DNA of 64,000 bases from Risungbinella massiliensis (GCF_000942395.1 NZ_LN812103.1:563394-627393); one strand, 5' to 3'. Counted from the first letter of the stretch, positions 8,883 through 18,689 are shown. Numbers and translations: made by a program. The notes: generated by a model not told the origin, from the sequence alone.

Positions 8883-9932
8883 ATGAAGTGGTTTTTTCGC
8901 TTATTTTTTACCCTGCTGATCTTGATTGGGTGGCTAGTAATAGGGTATCTTTACGTGGATTATACATTGGAAACACCAAAACATGATAAACCGATCACCA
9001 TTGAGATTCCTCCCAATTCCTCTATCCAGGAGATCGGAATTATTCTGAAAAAGGAAAACCTCATTCGAGATAATCGCTTTTTCCGTTTGTATACTCGAAT
9101 CACGGGGCGAGATGAAATTGTGGCAGGGGTTTATGAAATCCAGCCTGATCAAGACCTGCGCTCTATCTTAGAAAAATTAGAAGAAGGCAAACAAGACTTG
9201 GTGAAAGTGGCAATTCCAGAAGGAAAAACTGTATATGATATTGCCGAAATCTTGGAACAAGCTGGATATGACAAAAATGCATTTTTAAAAGAAGTAGACC
9301 GACAAGAGCCTAAGACCGAAATCGAAAAACAGATTGTGGACAATCCGAAACGTACGTTTAAGTTGGAAGGATACTTGTTTCCGCTTACATATGAGTTCCG
9401 TAAAGAGGCAACAGCAGAAGAAATTGTAACGACGATGGTCGAAGAGTTTGAGGAACATTGGAAAAAGATTAATGGTCCGAAGTTAATAGTGGAGCAAAAA
9501 AAGTCGCTAGACGATATTGTTACGATTGCTTCTTTGATTGAAAAGGAAGCAAAATCGCCAGAGGATCAACCTCCGATCTCGGGAGTAATCTATAACCGTA
9601 TTGGGATTAAGATGCAACTTCAGATCGATGCTGCTACCATCTATGCTCATCGATCACAAAATAGAGTACTAGAAGGAAATCCGACATATAAGGATTTGGA
9701 GATTAATAGTGCTTACAACTTGTATCTAAAACCAACTAACAAAGAGTATCAACCGAAAATTCAGCCACTACCTCCAGGAGCGATTGCCAATCCGGGAGAA
9801 GGAGCTCTTCAAGCCGCACTGCATCCAGAAAAACATAAGTTTATCTACTATATAGTGGATAAAGTGGATCCAAGTGTACACAGGTTTTTTGAAACGTATG
9901 ATCAATTCTTGCGTTATAAAAACAGTAAATAG
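8883..9932 (+). CDS. mltG: endolytic transglycosylase MltG, copy 1
   Basis: MltG cleaves nascent glycan strands at the membrane and sets peptidoglycan chain length. The 349-residue protein has one N-terminal membrane segment (about residues 4-27), a LysM-like subdomain (ITIEIPPNSSIQEIGIIL), the linker FKLEGYLFPLTYEF, and the catalytic region ASLIEKEAKS with the family glutamate at residue 220, followed by GVIYNRI and LQIDAATIYA. The start is ATG after AAAGGGGG. The copy downstream is clearly homologous along its full length, so the pair arose by tandem duplication. Confidence 0.92.
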   Translation: MKWFFRLFFTLLILIGWLVIGYLYVDYTLETPKHDKPITIEIPPNSSIQEIGIILKKENLIRDNRFFRLYTRITGRDEIVAGVYEIQPDQDLRSILEKLEEGKQDLVKVAIPEGKTVYDIAEILEQAGYDKNAFLKEVDRQEPKTEIEKQIVDNPKRTFKLEGYLFPLTYEFRKEATAEEIVTTMVEEFEEHWKKINGPKLIVEQKKSLDDIVTIASLIEKEAKSPEDQPPISGVIYNRIGIKMQLQIDAATIYAHRSQNRVLEGNPTYKDLEINSAYNLYLKPTNKEYQPKIQPLPPGAIANPGEGALQAALHPEKHKFIYYIVDKVDPSVHRFFETYDQFLRYKNSK

Positions 9933-10005
9933 CATTCCATCAAGATATTTTGGAGATGTTACGATAATGTTCATATAACCATGCCTTAAACATGGCAATA
10001 CTCTG

Positions 10006-10036
10006 AAACGAGGAGCGATCCTCGTTTTTTCTTTTA
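10006..10036 (+). terminator. intrinsic terminator between the two mltG copies
   Basis: AAACGAGGA and TCCTCGTTT form a stem with a four-base loop, followed by TTTTTTCTTTT. Confidence 0.85.
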
Positions 10037-10100
10037 TGAAATGTGCTACTATGAGAAAAACTTTGCAGTCCAATGTATGCGGGAAAGGAAGACGACAGAG

Positions 10101-11159
10101 ATGAAGTGGCTGATGCCTGTCATTTATACTCTTTTGCTCCTAGGTGGCTGGCTCTGGGTAGCATATTTATACATAGACTATACACTAGAATCACCTGTTC
10201 GAGATGAAGTAGTTACGTTAGAAATCCCGCCAGACTCATCTGTGCAAAAAATTGGAGAGTTATTAGAAGAGAAGAATCTGATCCGAAACTCTATTTTTTT
10301 TCGGATTTATGCAAAGTATACAGATAATACGAACCTGATTGCTGGGGTCTACGAAGTAAATAAAGATGATGATCTAATCGCAATTTTAAAGAAGATCGCA
10401 TCTGGAAAACAAGATGATGTGAAAATAACGATCCCAGAAGGCTTTAATGTCTATGAAATTGCTGATGTATTAGAGAAGCGAGGCTTTAACAAAGAAGCAT
10501 TCTTGAAAGAAGTTGATCGGTCAGAAGCCAAGACAGAGATTGAAAAACGAATTAAGGACAATGAAGACAGATCCTTCAAGCTAGAAGGTTATTTATATCC
10601 AACTACATATAATTTTCGGAAAGATGCGACTCCTGAACTAATTGTAAACACAATGCTGGCTGAATTCCAAAAAAATTGGGATAAATTAGATGGTGATAAT
10701 TTGATCAAGGCAGGAAACTTGGAGCTAGATGAGGCAGTTATTTATGCTTCTTTAGTGGAGAAAGAAACGATGATTAATGAAGAACGACCTAAGATAGCAC
10801 GAGTTATTTATAACCGACTCAAACGACCTGAAAGTTTTGCATTAAATATTGATGCCGCTACTGTATATGGGATTAGAATGGAAGAAAATCGGGTTGTGAA
10901 GAGATTGTTGGATAAAGACTATGCTTTTTCAAGTCCGTATAACTTGTACAAACAAAATCCAGAGTACCCAGAAAGCGGACTCCCGCCTGGACCAATTGCA
11001 AACCCCAGAATTCAATCACTAGAAGCGGTATTAAAGCCAGCCAAAAATTATAATGCTTATTTTTATCAGACTAAAATTGAAAATCCTGCAGAACACATAT
11101 TTTTCGAAACCTTGGCTGAACATGAGGCTTATCGTAAGAAAAAAGCCGCATTACAATAG
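10101..11159 (+). CDS. mltG: endolytic transglycosylase MltG, copy 2
   Basis: The second copy has 352 residues from the ATG at 10101, chosen because GGAAAGGAAG lies about 10 bases upstream; a longer frame opens at 10041. It keeps the N-terminal membrane helix, the LysM-like segment (VTLEIPPDSSVQKIGELL), and ASLVEKETM with the catalytic glutamate at residue 220, then RVIYNRL and LNIDAATVYG. Many segments are shared word for word with copy 1 (AFLKEVDR, AKTEIEKRI, FKLEGYL). Because the catalytic residue is intact in both, two active enzymes with different timing or substrates are likely; this is inference. Confidence 0.9.
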   Translation: MKWLMPVIYTLLLLGGWLWVAYLYIDYTLESPVRDEVVTLEIPPDSSVQKIGELLEEKNLIRNSIFFRIYAKYTDNTNLIAGVYEVNKDDDLIAILKKIASGKQDDVKITIPEGFNVYEIADVLEKRGFNKEAFLKEVDRSEAKTEIEKRIKDNEDRSFKLEGYLYPTTYNFRKDATPELIVNTMLAEFQKNWDKLDGDNLIKAGNLELDEAVIYASLVEKETMINEERPKIARVIYNRLKRPESFALNIDAATVYGIRMEENRVVKRLLDKDYAFSSPYNLYKQNPEYPESGLPPGPIANPRIQSLEAVLKPAKNYNAYFYQTKIENPAEHIFFETLAEHEAYRKKKAALQ

Positions 11160-11493
11160 CTATAGCTTATAACATGATCTTAAAAAGAGTAATTCAATTC
11201 TAAAAAAGCCTCTTTTCATCGAATGATGGAAAGAGGCTCTTTTCTCATGATATGATTTCTTGATATGGTAAAATTTTTATATTCAAAATTTTTTAATTAA
11301 ATGATAATATGGTATCAGTGTGTTAAAAGAGAATGAGAGAGGGGTATTCTAAAGTAGAAGGTTCCAATCTTAATTAACAATGTAATATGCATATATAAAA
11401 GATAAAAAAATGAAACCATGTTGGTTTTCGGTTGAGTTGTCCGTGTGGAGAGATTATCATATAGAGTAAGTGGACAAAAAGGAGTAGAACGAA
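11160..11493 (+). other. intergenic stretch: terminator, AT-rich spacer, promoter
   Basis: The gap holds an intrinsic terminator at 11203-11243 (GCCTCTTTTCATC/GATGGAAAGAGGC then TTTT), an AT-rich spacer with no convincing coding frame, and a sigma-A-like promoter at 11432-11460. Confidence 0.7.
11432..11460 (+). promoter_or_regulatory. sigma-A-type promoter of the small gene at 11494
   Basis: TTGAGT (11432-11437) and TATCAT (11455-11460) are separated by exactly 17 bases, 34 bases before the start codon. Confidence 0.6.
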
Positions 11494-11715
11494 ATGAAAA
11501 TTACAGTAAACCTTTCAAAAGAAGAATTAGATTTTTTAGAAGAAGCTGTACTACAATATCAAAGCTCACTACTGAAATCAGAAAATCCTGATCAAATTGT
11601 AGATAATGAGCTACGACTTTGCCGGAGAGTGGTAGAAGAGTTTGGTATGGAAAACATTGAAGAAGACATAGAAGAAAACATGCCCATGCCAAACCAATAT
11701 CCTTTTTCACGCTAA
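11494..11715 (+). CDS. small acidic hypothetical protein
   Basis: The 73-residue product is acidic and probably helical (KEELDFLEEAVLQYQSSLLK, then ELRLCRRVVEEFGMENIEEDIEE). It has its own promoter and an AAAAGGAG site 9 bases before the ATG, and a hairpin (CCGTCTT/AAGACGG, 11754-11775) follows. I do not recognise the family. It is a monocistronic unit facing uppP. Confidence 0.6.
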   Translation: MKITVNLSKEELDFLEEAVLQYQSSLLKSENPDQIVDNELRLCRRVVEEFGMENIEEDIEENMPMPNQYPFSR

Positions 11716-11780
11716 TGGACAAAATGCTCCCTGATATTTGTTAACTAATTAAACCGTCTTGATCCAAAAGACGGTATTTA

Positions 11781-11829
11781 ACATACCAAAAAAGCTGCCA
11801 AAAACAGTAGGCAGCTTTTTTTGGTATGT
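11781..11829. terminator. bidirectional terminator between the 11.5-kb gene and uppP
   Basis: ACATACCAAAAAAGCTGCC and its near-perfect complement (11810-11829) give a long stem with A- and T-runs on both sides, so it can end both converging transcripts. Confidence 0.85.
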
Positions 11830-11831
11830 TT

Positions 11832-12662
11832 TTAAAAGGTTTCCCAATAAATCACAATCAAAATCGCAGCTACAATAAAACGGTAGATAGCAAAAGGAAT
11901 TAGTTTCACTTTGCCAATCAAGTTAAGGAAGAACTTGATGCAGAGTAGAGCTACGATGAAAGAGGTGATAAATCCTGTAATAAAGAATGGTAATACATCT
12001 AAGGTAAAGAACTCCCAATTTTTAATCAGGGATAGTGTGCTAGCTCCCATCATGATTGGGAGAGCCATGAGAAATGAAAATTCGGAAGCCGTGCGGTGAG
12101 AAGCTCCTAAGATGATCCCGCCTGAGATGGTTGCTCCTGAACGAGAGAAACCAGGCCACAAGGAGAAACATTGGAAAAGTCCCATCCCTAATGCTTGCTT
12201 CACTGTTAGCTGATCAAGGCTGGCTGCGGTCGTACGACCACGCCATTTTTCTGCTATGATCATCAAAATACCTCCAGCAATTAGGGCGTAGATCACCGTT
12301 TGGGTACTAAAGAGATTTTTATCGATCCAGTCTTCAAAGAGTACACCTAGAATACCAGCAGGTACTACTCCAATGATCATGTGTTTTAGGCTAAAATGTT
12401 CGCTTTCCCCTTGGCCTTCCATCTTATAAAGTCCAATTATACTGAGTAGGCGTTTCCACATCACGACGATGATCGCTAAGATCGATCCGAGTTGAACTAC
12501 TACTTTAAAACTATTTGCAACGTCTTTTCCGTATAGTCCTGATGATTGGAGAAAGGTGTCATCCACGATAATCATGTGGCCTGTGGAGGAGACTGGGGCA
12601 AATTCTGTGATCCCTTCTACTATCCCAAGAATGAGGGCTACAAATATTGACCAACCTAGCAT
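11832..12662 (-). CDS. uppP: undecaprenyl-diphosphatase UppP (BacA family)
   Basis: UppP dephosphorylates undecaprenyl pyrophosphate to recycle the lipid carrier for peptidoglycan and gives bacitracin tolerance. The start is taken as the ATG at 12662 (GGAG 7 bases upstream), giving 276 residues, the family length; the frame is open further upstream but has no reason to be used. The catalytic BacA motifs are present: EGITEFAPVSSTGHMI near the N-terminus and SLWPGFSRSGATISGG at about residue 160. Multiple hydrophobic helices complete the fold. The gene is monocistronic. Confidence 0.94.
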   Translation of the reverse strand: MLGWSIFVALILGIVEGITEFAPVSSTGHMIIVDDTFLQSSGLYGKDVANSFKVVVQLGSILAIIVVMWKRLLSIIGLYKMEGQGESEHFSLKHMIIGVVPAGILGVLFEDWIDKNLFSTQTVIYALIAGGILMIIAEKWRGRTTAASLDQLTVKQALGMGLFQCFSLWPGFSRSGATISGGIILGASHRTASEFSFLMALPIMMGASTLSLIKNWEFFTLDVLPFFITGFITSFIVALLCIKFFLNLIGKVKLIPFAIYRFIVAAILIVIYWETF

Positions 12663-12936
12663 CATTTCACTCCTAACATATGTATCGCAAATCTTGTTCG
12701 GATTTGACTGTGTTTTATTGTAACATTTCATATAAGCTAGGGTAATTATGTTTTCGTGAACAATTCGTATGTTTATCGAAATCAACTGCAAGTGGAGAGA
12801 TTTGAAATACTTCTCGTTTTCGGCAAGGATGAAAAGAATCTTACATTGAGTTTTATTCATAATAAACATAAAATAAAATAGAGTTTCTATACTAGGATCC
12901 GTTCTATCGAAACATACATATTGAAGGAGAAATCGT

Positions 12937-13218
12937 ATGTCTAAAGAGATTGCAATCCAAAAGCTGGTGGAACAAATGAAAGTGGGTGAATTAATCCGGT
13001 TTCCCGCAGGAAAAGAGGAGGAGTTTATCGACGTGGAACGTGTCTTTCTCGATCGAGCTCCCGCTTGGGTAGTATATCATCAAGAAGGAAGAGAAATTAT
13101 ACGAGAAATTACGAAGATCGTTCAATTGGTATCAGAGCATTGGAGTCAAGATCTTCGAAAGGTGATAGCTCAGCGGTATTCGGATCTCTTGGAAATCATC
13201 GATCTGGGAGAATATTAA
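12937..13218 (+). CDS. hypothetical protein, 93 residues
   Basis: The product is soluble, with an amphipathic N-terminal helix (IAIQKLVEQMKVGELIRF) and a mixed C-terminal half (HWSQDLRKVIAQRYSDLLEII). A GAAGGAG site stands 8 bases before the ATG and a bidirectional terminator follows at 13217-13256. The coding pattern is convincing but I cannot assign a family. Confidence 0.6.
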   Translation: MSKEIAIQKLVEQMKVGELIRFPAGKEEEFIDVERVFLDRAPAWVVYHQEGREIIREITKIVQLVSEHWSQDLRKVIAQRYSDLLEIIDLGEY

Positions 13219-13256
13219 AAATGCCCTCTTGCATATAGGCAATGAGAGCATTTTTT
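13217..13256. terminator. bidirectional terminator between the 12.9-kb gene and spo0M
   Basis: AAAAATGCCCTCTTGC and GCAATGAGAGCATTTTTT pair with A/T runs on either side. Confidence 0.8.
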
Positions 13257-13260
13257 CATA

Positions 13261-14034
13261 TTAGGATTGATTGTTCACTAATTCTTGTCGAATCATAGCT
13301 TCAATCGTTTGTTTAGTTATTTCTTCACTACGTAATGTTTCTTCTGTTAACGTAAAGGAATGGGTTTGTTCTTTTTGTTGCAAGAAGCTGAGATAGCTAG
13401 AAGCATTTTTTTCTTTCCATACAATATCAAAAACCCCTTGAATCTCCTTCTGGTTCTTGTATTGTGAATAGTAGAAACTAATTTCTTCAAACTTGCCATA
13501 AAAATAAGTAGTCGGGCGATACTGGATCCATTGTGCAAACGATCCATCTTCGGAAGGAATAAGACCTTCACCGATTTGCTTAAAGCCGAGTTGTTTCATG
13601 GCAAGATAATAGTTTTCTAATTTTTTCGAAGGTCTTACTTTGAGGAAATCTCGATCATGTGCATCCATTGCGTGTTTAATCTCTAAGTTAGAAATAAAGA
13701 AATATTTCGTATTAACGGAAGAAGGTGGGAGGTCATCTGGACATTGAAATTGGAACGGGTATTTTCTGACCTCCCCAGAGTCTAATTCAAATTCGTCCTT
13801 ACTAATATGGATAGTAGCGATTTTTTCTAGTATCGTACCTAGCGATTTTGCATGATGAGATTCCATCATAAAAAAGACAGACAGTCCCTCAATATCTTGT
13901 TCTGCTTTTCCACCTGTGATAAGAAAATGCCCCGTTACTATTTCGCCTGCATGTACTTCTGCTTGATCTAATTTCAGATCGATTCGAGCTGCTCCTAAAC
14001 CGACAGGGGCTAACACTGTTTCAAACAAATTCAC
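13261..14034 (-). CDS. spo0M: sporulation-control protein Spo0M
   Basis: This 257-residue protein matches Spo0M, an arrestin-like beta-sandwich protein that modulates early sporulation and cell division in Bacillus. The opening MNLFETVLAPVGLGAARIDL and the segments YPFQFQCPDDLPPSS, TKYFFISNLEIKHAMDAHDRDFL and LVPSEDG-like LIPSEDGSF are typical. The start is GTG with AAGGGTGA just upstream. Length equals the family norm. The gene is transcribed alone and divergently from the hut genes. Confidence 0.92.
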   Translation of the reverse strand: MNLFETVLAPVGLGAARIDLKLDQAEVHAGEIVTGHFLITGGKAEQDIEGLSVFFMMESHHAKSLGTILEKIATIHISKDEFELDSGEVRKYPFQFQCPDDLPPSSVNTKYFFISNLEIKHAMDAHDRDFLKVRPSKKLENYYLAMKQLGFKQIGEGLIPSEDGSFAQWIQYRPTTYFYGKFEEISFYYSQYKNQKEIQGVFDIVWKEKNASSYLSFLQQKEQTHSFTLTEETLRSEEITKQTIEAMIRQELVNNQS

Positions 14035-14130
14035 TCACCCTTATCTCAAGAAATAAACACATCTTATTATACACCCACTTTTTCTAGATGGAGAGATTGT
14101 TCTTAATAATTGGAAAAGGGAGTGTTATGG

Positions 14131-15117
14131 TTGGATATTCGGAAATGGATTCATCCACCAGAGCTTTGGCGGAGCTCCAATTGGAAAGATCGATATGAGA
14201 CCAAAGTGTCTGAATGGATTATCCCATGGGATGGTAAAGTGTCTCTAGAAATAGGTATGATCGGAGTCCCATTGTCCAAAAGTTCCATTAGTGTTTCGAG
14301 TGCTTCTATGACTCCTAATGCTTTGCGAGAGCTATTTCCGAATGTGACAACGTATAATGTGGATCACGATGTAGATCTTCAAGAGCTTGTGATCCGTGAT
14401 CTAGGTGATGTGAAGATGCACGTAACGGATATTAGACAATGCCACACCAATATCTATCATGCTCTGCAGACGCTTTATCAGGTTATGCCAAAGATTTTTC
14501 CCATTATCGTTGGTGGGGATCATTCTATTACTTTTCCATCGGTTCAAGCTTTTCGACAACGTTATTCGGGATCAGTAGGGATCATTCAACTCGACTCTCA
14601 TATGGATGTGCGCAATCTGAATGATGGAGGTCCTACCAACGGGACGCCGATCCGCAGTTTATTAGAATCAGGAACCGTTACAGGAGAAAATATCGTTCAA
14701 ATCGGATTACGTAGTTTTGCCAATTCCAAGGCGTACCGTGACTATGCGAAAACGGAAGGAATCCATCAATACACTCAGAGGGATCTCAATCTGAATGGAA
14801 TTGACGCCTTGATTCAAAAAGCATTGGAGATCGCAGGTAAGAAAACAGAGGCTATCTATGTGACAGTTGATATGGATGTTTTGGATCAGGCATTCGCCCC
14901 AGGTGTTCCTGCAATGGTGCCAAATGGTATGACGGCACGTGAATTAGTCCAGGCAGTGTTCCTTCTAGGGCAACATCCCAAAGTAAAGGGATTCGATATA
15001 GTTTGTGTAGATCCTCTGCAAGATCCGAGACGGGCGACGGTACGATTGATGCTTCATGTCATCCTGCACTTTTTGACAGGTTACTACCTTCAGAAAAAAA
15101 TGAAAGGGTGTAGTTAA
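14131..15117 (+). CDS. hutG: arginase/agmatinase-family ureohydrolase, probable formimidoylglutamase
   Basis: The family hydrolyses guanidino or formimino groups with a binuclear Mn centre. Ligand motifs are visible: IVGGDHSITF, IIQLDSHMDVR (a serine replaces the usual Ala in DAHxD) and VTVDMDVLDQAFAPG. Placed directly before hutU and hutI, it most likely converts N-formimidoyl-glutamate to glutamate and formamide, the last step of histidine degradation. The best start is TTG at 14131 with AAAGGGAG 8 bases upstream (328 residues); the frame is open from 14110. The hutU GTG follows the stop without a gap. Confidence 0.85.
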   Translation: MDIRKWIHPPELWRSSNWKDRYETKVSEWIIPWDGKVSLEIGMIGVPLSKSSISVSSASMTPNALRELFPNVTTYNVDHDVDLQELVIRDLGDVKMHVTDIRQCHTNIYHALQTLYQVMPKIFPIIVGGDHSITFPSVQAFRQRYSGSVGIIQLDSHMDVRNLNDGGPTNGTPIRSLLESGTVTGENIVQIGLRSFANSKAYRDYAKTEGIHQYTQRDLNLNGIDALIQKALEIAGKKTEAIYVTVDMDVLDQAFAPGVPAMVPNGMTARELVQAVFLLGQHPKVKGFDIVCVDPLQDPRRATVRLMLHVILHFLTGYYLQKKMKGCS

Positions 15118-16785
15118 GTGAATCAATCAAGAAAAGCAATTCGTGCATATCGTGGTCAGGAGTTACACACAAAAGGTTGGGAACAAGAGGCTGTTTTACG
15201 TATGTTGCAGAATAACCTAGATCCAGAGGTTGCGGAAAAGCCGGAGGAATTAGTTGTTTATGGTGGTATTGGAAAAGCAGCGAGAAACTGGGGTTGTTAT
15301 GATCAGATTGTAGCAACACTTCGAGAGTTAGAGGCAGATGAGACTCTTTTGATTCAATCAGGAAAACCTGTCGGAGTATTTCGTACCCATCCAGCTGCGC
15401 CGAGGGTTCTTCTCTCCAACTCGGTGATTGTCCCTGCGTTTGCAAATTGGGATACCTTTCATGATCTAGATCAAAAAGGTTTGATGATGTATGGACAGAT
15501 GACAGCAGGTAGCTGGATCTACATCGGGACTCAGGGAATTTTGCAAGGGACATATGAGACATTCGCAGAAGCAGCTAGACAACATTCAAAAGGATCGTTA
15601 AAGGGGACACTTACACTTACAGCTGGTTTAGGTGGGATGGGCGGTGCCCAACCACTGGCTGTCACGATGAATGAGGGTGTACTGATCGGGGTAGAAGTAG
15701 ATCGCAAAAAGATTGAGCGCAGAATCGAAACGAAGTATTGTGATCTGCTGGTGGAGAGTTTGGAAGAGGCACTTTCCCTAGCTTTAGATGCCAAAGCGAA
15801 AGGAAAACCGCTTTCCATTGGTCTAGTAGGTAATGCTGCTGAAGTATTACCTGAGATGGTGCGTCGTGGTGTCATTCCAGATTTTGTGACTGATCAGACT
15901 TCTGCACATGATCCGCTCAATGGATATATTCCAGCAGGTTATACACTCAAAGAAGCAGATGTACTTCGTTCCACTGATCCGAAACGGTATGAGCGGCTTT
16001 CTAAGCAATCGATGGCAACCCATGTACAAGCAATGGTCGATTTTCAAAAATTAGGTGCTGTCGTCTTTGACTATGGAAACAATATCCGCCAAGTGGCATT
16101 GGATGAGGGAGTCCAAGAGGCATTTCGCATTCCAGGTTTTGTTCCTGCTTATATTCGACCACTCTTTTGTGAGGGGAAAGGCCCATTTCGCTGGGTTGCT
16201 CTCTCTGGAGATCCAGCAGATATTGAGCGAATAGATGAGTTAGCACTTGAACTATTCCCACATAATGAGAATTTACGCCGTTGGATCGAGATGGCAAGAG
16301 AAAAAGTAGCATTTCAAGGATTGCCCGCCCGAATCTGCTGGCTGGGATATGGAGAACGACTTCAAATGGGTCTAGCGATAAATGAAATGGTACGCACAGG
16401 CAAGATATCTGCTCCAATCGTCATCGGTCGCGACCATCTCGATTGTGGCTCTGTCGCTTCACCTAACAGGGAGACAGAGGCGATGAAGGATGGAAGCGAT
16501 GTAGTAGGAGATTGGGCGATACTAAATGCTTTGATAAATACAGCATCAGGAGCTAGTTGGGTCTCTGTTCATCATGGTGGTGGTGTAGGGATGGGTTATT
16601 CGCTACATGCAGGGATGGTAGTCGTAGCAGATGGCTCCAAGCTAGCAGAAGAGCGTCTCACTCGTGTTTTGACTACCGATCCCGGCATGGGAATTTTACG
16701 CCATGCGGATGCTGGTTACGAAAAAGCCATTCAGACAGCGAAAGCTCGTGGGGTTCGAATTCCTATGATGCAAGGAGACGAGTAG
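15118..16785 (+). CDS. hutU: urocanate hydratase
   Basis: Urocanase turns urocanate into imidazolone propionate using bound NAD as an electrophile. The 555-residue length is standard. The NAD-binding segment [17 protein letters not shown] is at about residues 168-184 and the family signature [16 protein letters not shown] carries the active-site cysteine near residue 407; [18 protein letters not shown] follows. The start is GTG, 8 bases after AAAGGGTG and abutting the hutG stop, which implies coupling. Confidence 0.97.
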   Translation: MNQSRKAIRAYRGQELHTKGWEQEAVLRMLQNNLDPEVAEKPEELVVYGGIGKAARNWGCYDQIVATLRELEADETLLIQSGKPVGVFRTHPAAPRVLLSNSVIVPAFANWDTFHDLDQKGLMMYGQMTAGSWIYIGTQGILQGTYETFAEAARQHSKGSLKGTLTLTAGLGGMGGAQPLAVTMNEGVLIGVEVDRKKIERRIETKYCDLLVESLEEALSLALDAKAKGKPLSIGLVGNAAEVLPEMVRRGVIPDFVTDQTSAHDPLNGYIPAGYTLKEADVLRSTDPKRYERLSKQSMATHVQAMVDFQKLGAVVFDYGNNIRQVALDEGVQEAFRIPGFVPAYIRPLFCEGKGPFRWVALSGDPADIERIDELALELFPHNENLRRWIEMAREKVAFQGLPARICWLGYGERLQMGLAINEMVRTGKISAPIVIGRDHLDCGSVASPNRETEAMKDGSDVVGDWAILNALINTASGASWVSVHHGGGVGMGYSLHAGMVVVADGSKLAEERLTRVLTTDPGMGILRHADAGYEKAIQTAKARGVRIPMMQGDE

Positions 16786-16788
16786 AGA

Positions 16789-18075
16789 ATGAAACAAATT
16801 GATTTATTCGTCCATAACATTGGATCGCTGATCACAATGAGAGGTTCACTGAAACCTAAAGTAGGCAAAGAAATGTCCGAGATCGAAATGATAGCAGGTG
16901 GTGCGATCGCAGTACATCAAGGACGTATAGCTGCAATTGGACCGGAAGAGGAAGTACGAGCACAAATTAAAGGTATACCTGTATTGCATGAATTAAATGC
17001 CAAAGGACGGCTTGTCACTCCGGGTCTTATTGATCCTCATACTCATCTTGTACATGGGGGATCTCGTGAACATGAGCTGGAGTGGAAACGACAAGGAGTA
17101 CCTTATCTAGAAATTTTGGCAAAAGGTGGAGGAATCCACTATACGGTTGAGCAGACAAGGCTTGCAAGTGAAGAAGCATTATATCAAAAGGCGAAGAATA
17201 GTCTTGATTGGATGTTAAAGCATGGAACAACGACGATTGAGGCAAAAAGCGGATATGGTCTGGATACTCAGACAGAACTTAAGCAGTTGCGAGTAGCGAA
17301 ACAGTTAGATCAGACACATCCTGTGGATATTGTTTCTACTTTTTTAGGTGCCCACGCAGTTCCCAAAGAATATGTTATGAATCGCAAGGGATATGTTGAT
17401 TTAGTCATTCGCGAGATGTTGCCAGAGGTGAAGCGACTCGGTTTAGCAAATTATTGTGATGTTTTCTGTGAAGAAGGAGTATTTTCTGTGGAGGAATCTC
17501 GTCAAATCCTCCAACAAGCTATGGAGCTAGGATTTGGAATCAAGATTCACGCTGATGAGGTAGAACCACTTGGGGGAGCTGAATTAGCAGGAGAACTTGG
17601 CTGTATTTCGGCAGAACACTTACTAGCTAGTACGGAAAACGGGCTTAGAAAGATGAGAGAATCAGGAACCATCGCTGTTTGCCTGCCAGCAACCTCCTTT
17701 TCGCTCGGTTTAAAGAGACATGCTCAAGCTAGAATGATGATCGATTTAGGAGTTCCGGTAGCGCTTGCCACCGACTATAATCCTGGTAGCTCGCCAACGG
17801 AGTCACTTCAAATCGTTATGACGTTAGCATCAGTGAATCTCTCTATGTCTCCAGAAGAAGTACTTACTGCTATGACGATCAATGCGGCTCATGCAATTGG
17901 GAGAGCAGATTCTATCGGGAGCTTAGAGATAGGGAAATGGGCAGACTTTGTTCTATATCAGGCAACCAACCTTGCCTATCTGCCATACCATTTTGGGATT
18001 AACCATGTAGATACGGTGGTGAAGAAAGGGAAAATCGTAGTGGAGAATGGTCAAATATGGGAGAAATACCATTAA
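16789..18075 (+). CDS. hutI: imidazolonepropionase
   Basis: HutI opens the imidazolone ring to give N-formimidoyl-glutamate. The 428-residue amidohydrolase has the metal motif DPHTHLVHGGSREHE near residue 82, the IKSGYG-like AKSGYGLDTQTEL segment, a histidine ligand in IHADEVEPLGGAELA, and the aspartate in ALATDYNPGSSPTES. It starts 3 bases after hutU with AAGGAG upstream. It is the last gene of the hut unit in this window; histidine ammonia-lyase (hutH), the entry enzyme, is not here. Confidence 0.96.
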   Translation: MKQIDLFVHNIGSLITMRGSLKPKVGKEMSEIEMIAGGAIAVHQGRIAAIGPEEEVRAQIKGIPVLHELNAKGRLVTPGLIDPHTHLVHGGSREHELEWKRQGVPYLEILAKGGGIHYTVEQTRLASEEALYQKAKNSLDWMLKHGTTTIEAKSGYGLDTQTELKQLRVAKQLDQTHPVDIVSTFLGAHAVPKEYVMNRKGYVDLVIREMLPEVKRLGLANYCDVFCEEGVFSVEESRQILQQAMELGFGIKIHADEVEPLGGAELAGELGCISAEHLLASTENGLRKMRESGTIAVCLPATSFSLGLKRHAQARMMIDLGVPVALATDYNPGSSPTESLQIVMTLASVNLSMSPEEVLTAMTINAAHAIGRADSIGSLEIGKWADFVLYQATNLAYLPYHFGINHVDTVVKKGKIVVENGQIWEKYH

Positions 18076-18153
18076 AAAAATGCACTTTTTTCTATTGAAA
18101 CGATAGATGTTCGATTCTATAATGACATTGTTATTTCAGTAGAAAAGGTAGAT

Positions 18154-18684
18154 GTGGTTTCCATGCTGTCCACTTTGCTCACTATTTTTATGTTACAAGT
18201 TCTCTATGTAACCGTGCTTACCGTCCGTACGATCTTGACAGTCAAAGGCTATAAATATGCCGCTGCCTTTCTTTCTGCTGTTGATGTGTTTATCTACGTG
18301 ATGGGATTTAAAATTGTACTGGAAAACCTAGACAGACCACTGCCGCTTCTCATTTATTGCATAAGCTACGGGATTGGTATTTTGGTGGGTATACGCGTGG
18401 AGGAGAGACTAGCATTAGGTTATGTGATGGTGCAAGTTGTCTCGACTGATTCGGAAGTGCTACTTGCCAGAGATCTTCGTCAGAAAGGTTATGGAATTAC
18501 CACATGGGCTGGAGAAGGATTAGATGGACAACGTCAAGTGCTTTCTATTATGATTCAACGAAAAAGACAAAAGAAGCTGTATCAAGATATTTATAGCCTA
18601 GATTCAAAGGCTTTTGTGATCTCATATGAACCACGCAATATGCAAGGTGGATTTGTGATGAAGCCGGTAAATCCATTTAGATAA
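18154..18684 (+). CDS. DUF2179 membrane protein (UPF0316, YebE-like)
   Basis: The protein has 176 residues: about three membrane helices in the first 85 residues (LTIFMLQVLYVTVLTVRTIL; VDVFIYVMGFKIVL; LLIYCISYGIGILVG) and a soluble C-terminal DUF2179 domain (VLLARDLRQKGYGITTWAGEG...VLSIMIQRK). The family is widespread in Firmicutes with no fixed function; DUF2179 domains may bind small ligands. The start is GTG with AAAAGGTA close upstream. A terminator follows at 18690-18730. Confidence 0.87.
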   Translation: MVSMLSTLLTIFMLQVLYVTVLTVRTILTVKGYKYAAAFLSAVDVFIYVMGFKIVLENLDRPLPLLIYCISYGIGILVGIRVEERLALGYVMVQVVSTDSEVLLARDLRQKGYGITTWAGEGLDGQRQVLSIMIQRKRQKKLYQDIYSLDSKAFVISYEPRNMQGGFVMKPVNPFR

Positions 18685-18689
18685 TCAAA

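Noticed and set aside
13347-13571. Minus-strand frame of 74 codons inside spo0M
   Set aside because: Other frame on the same strand as spo0M, no SD, and spo0M itself is full length.
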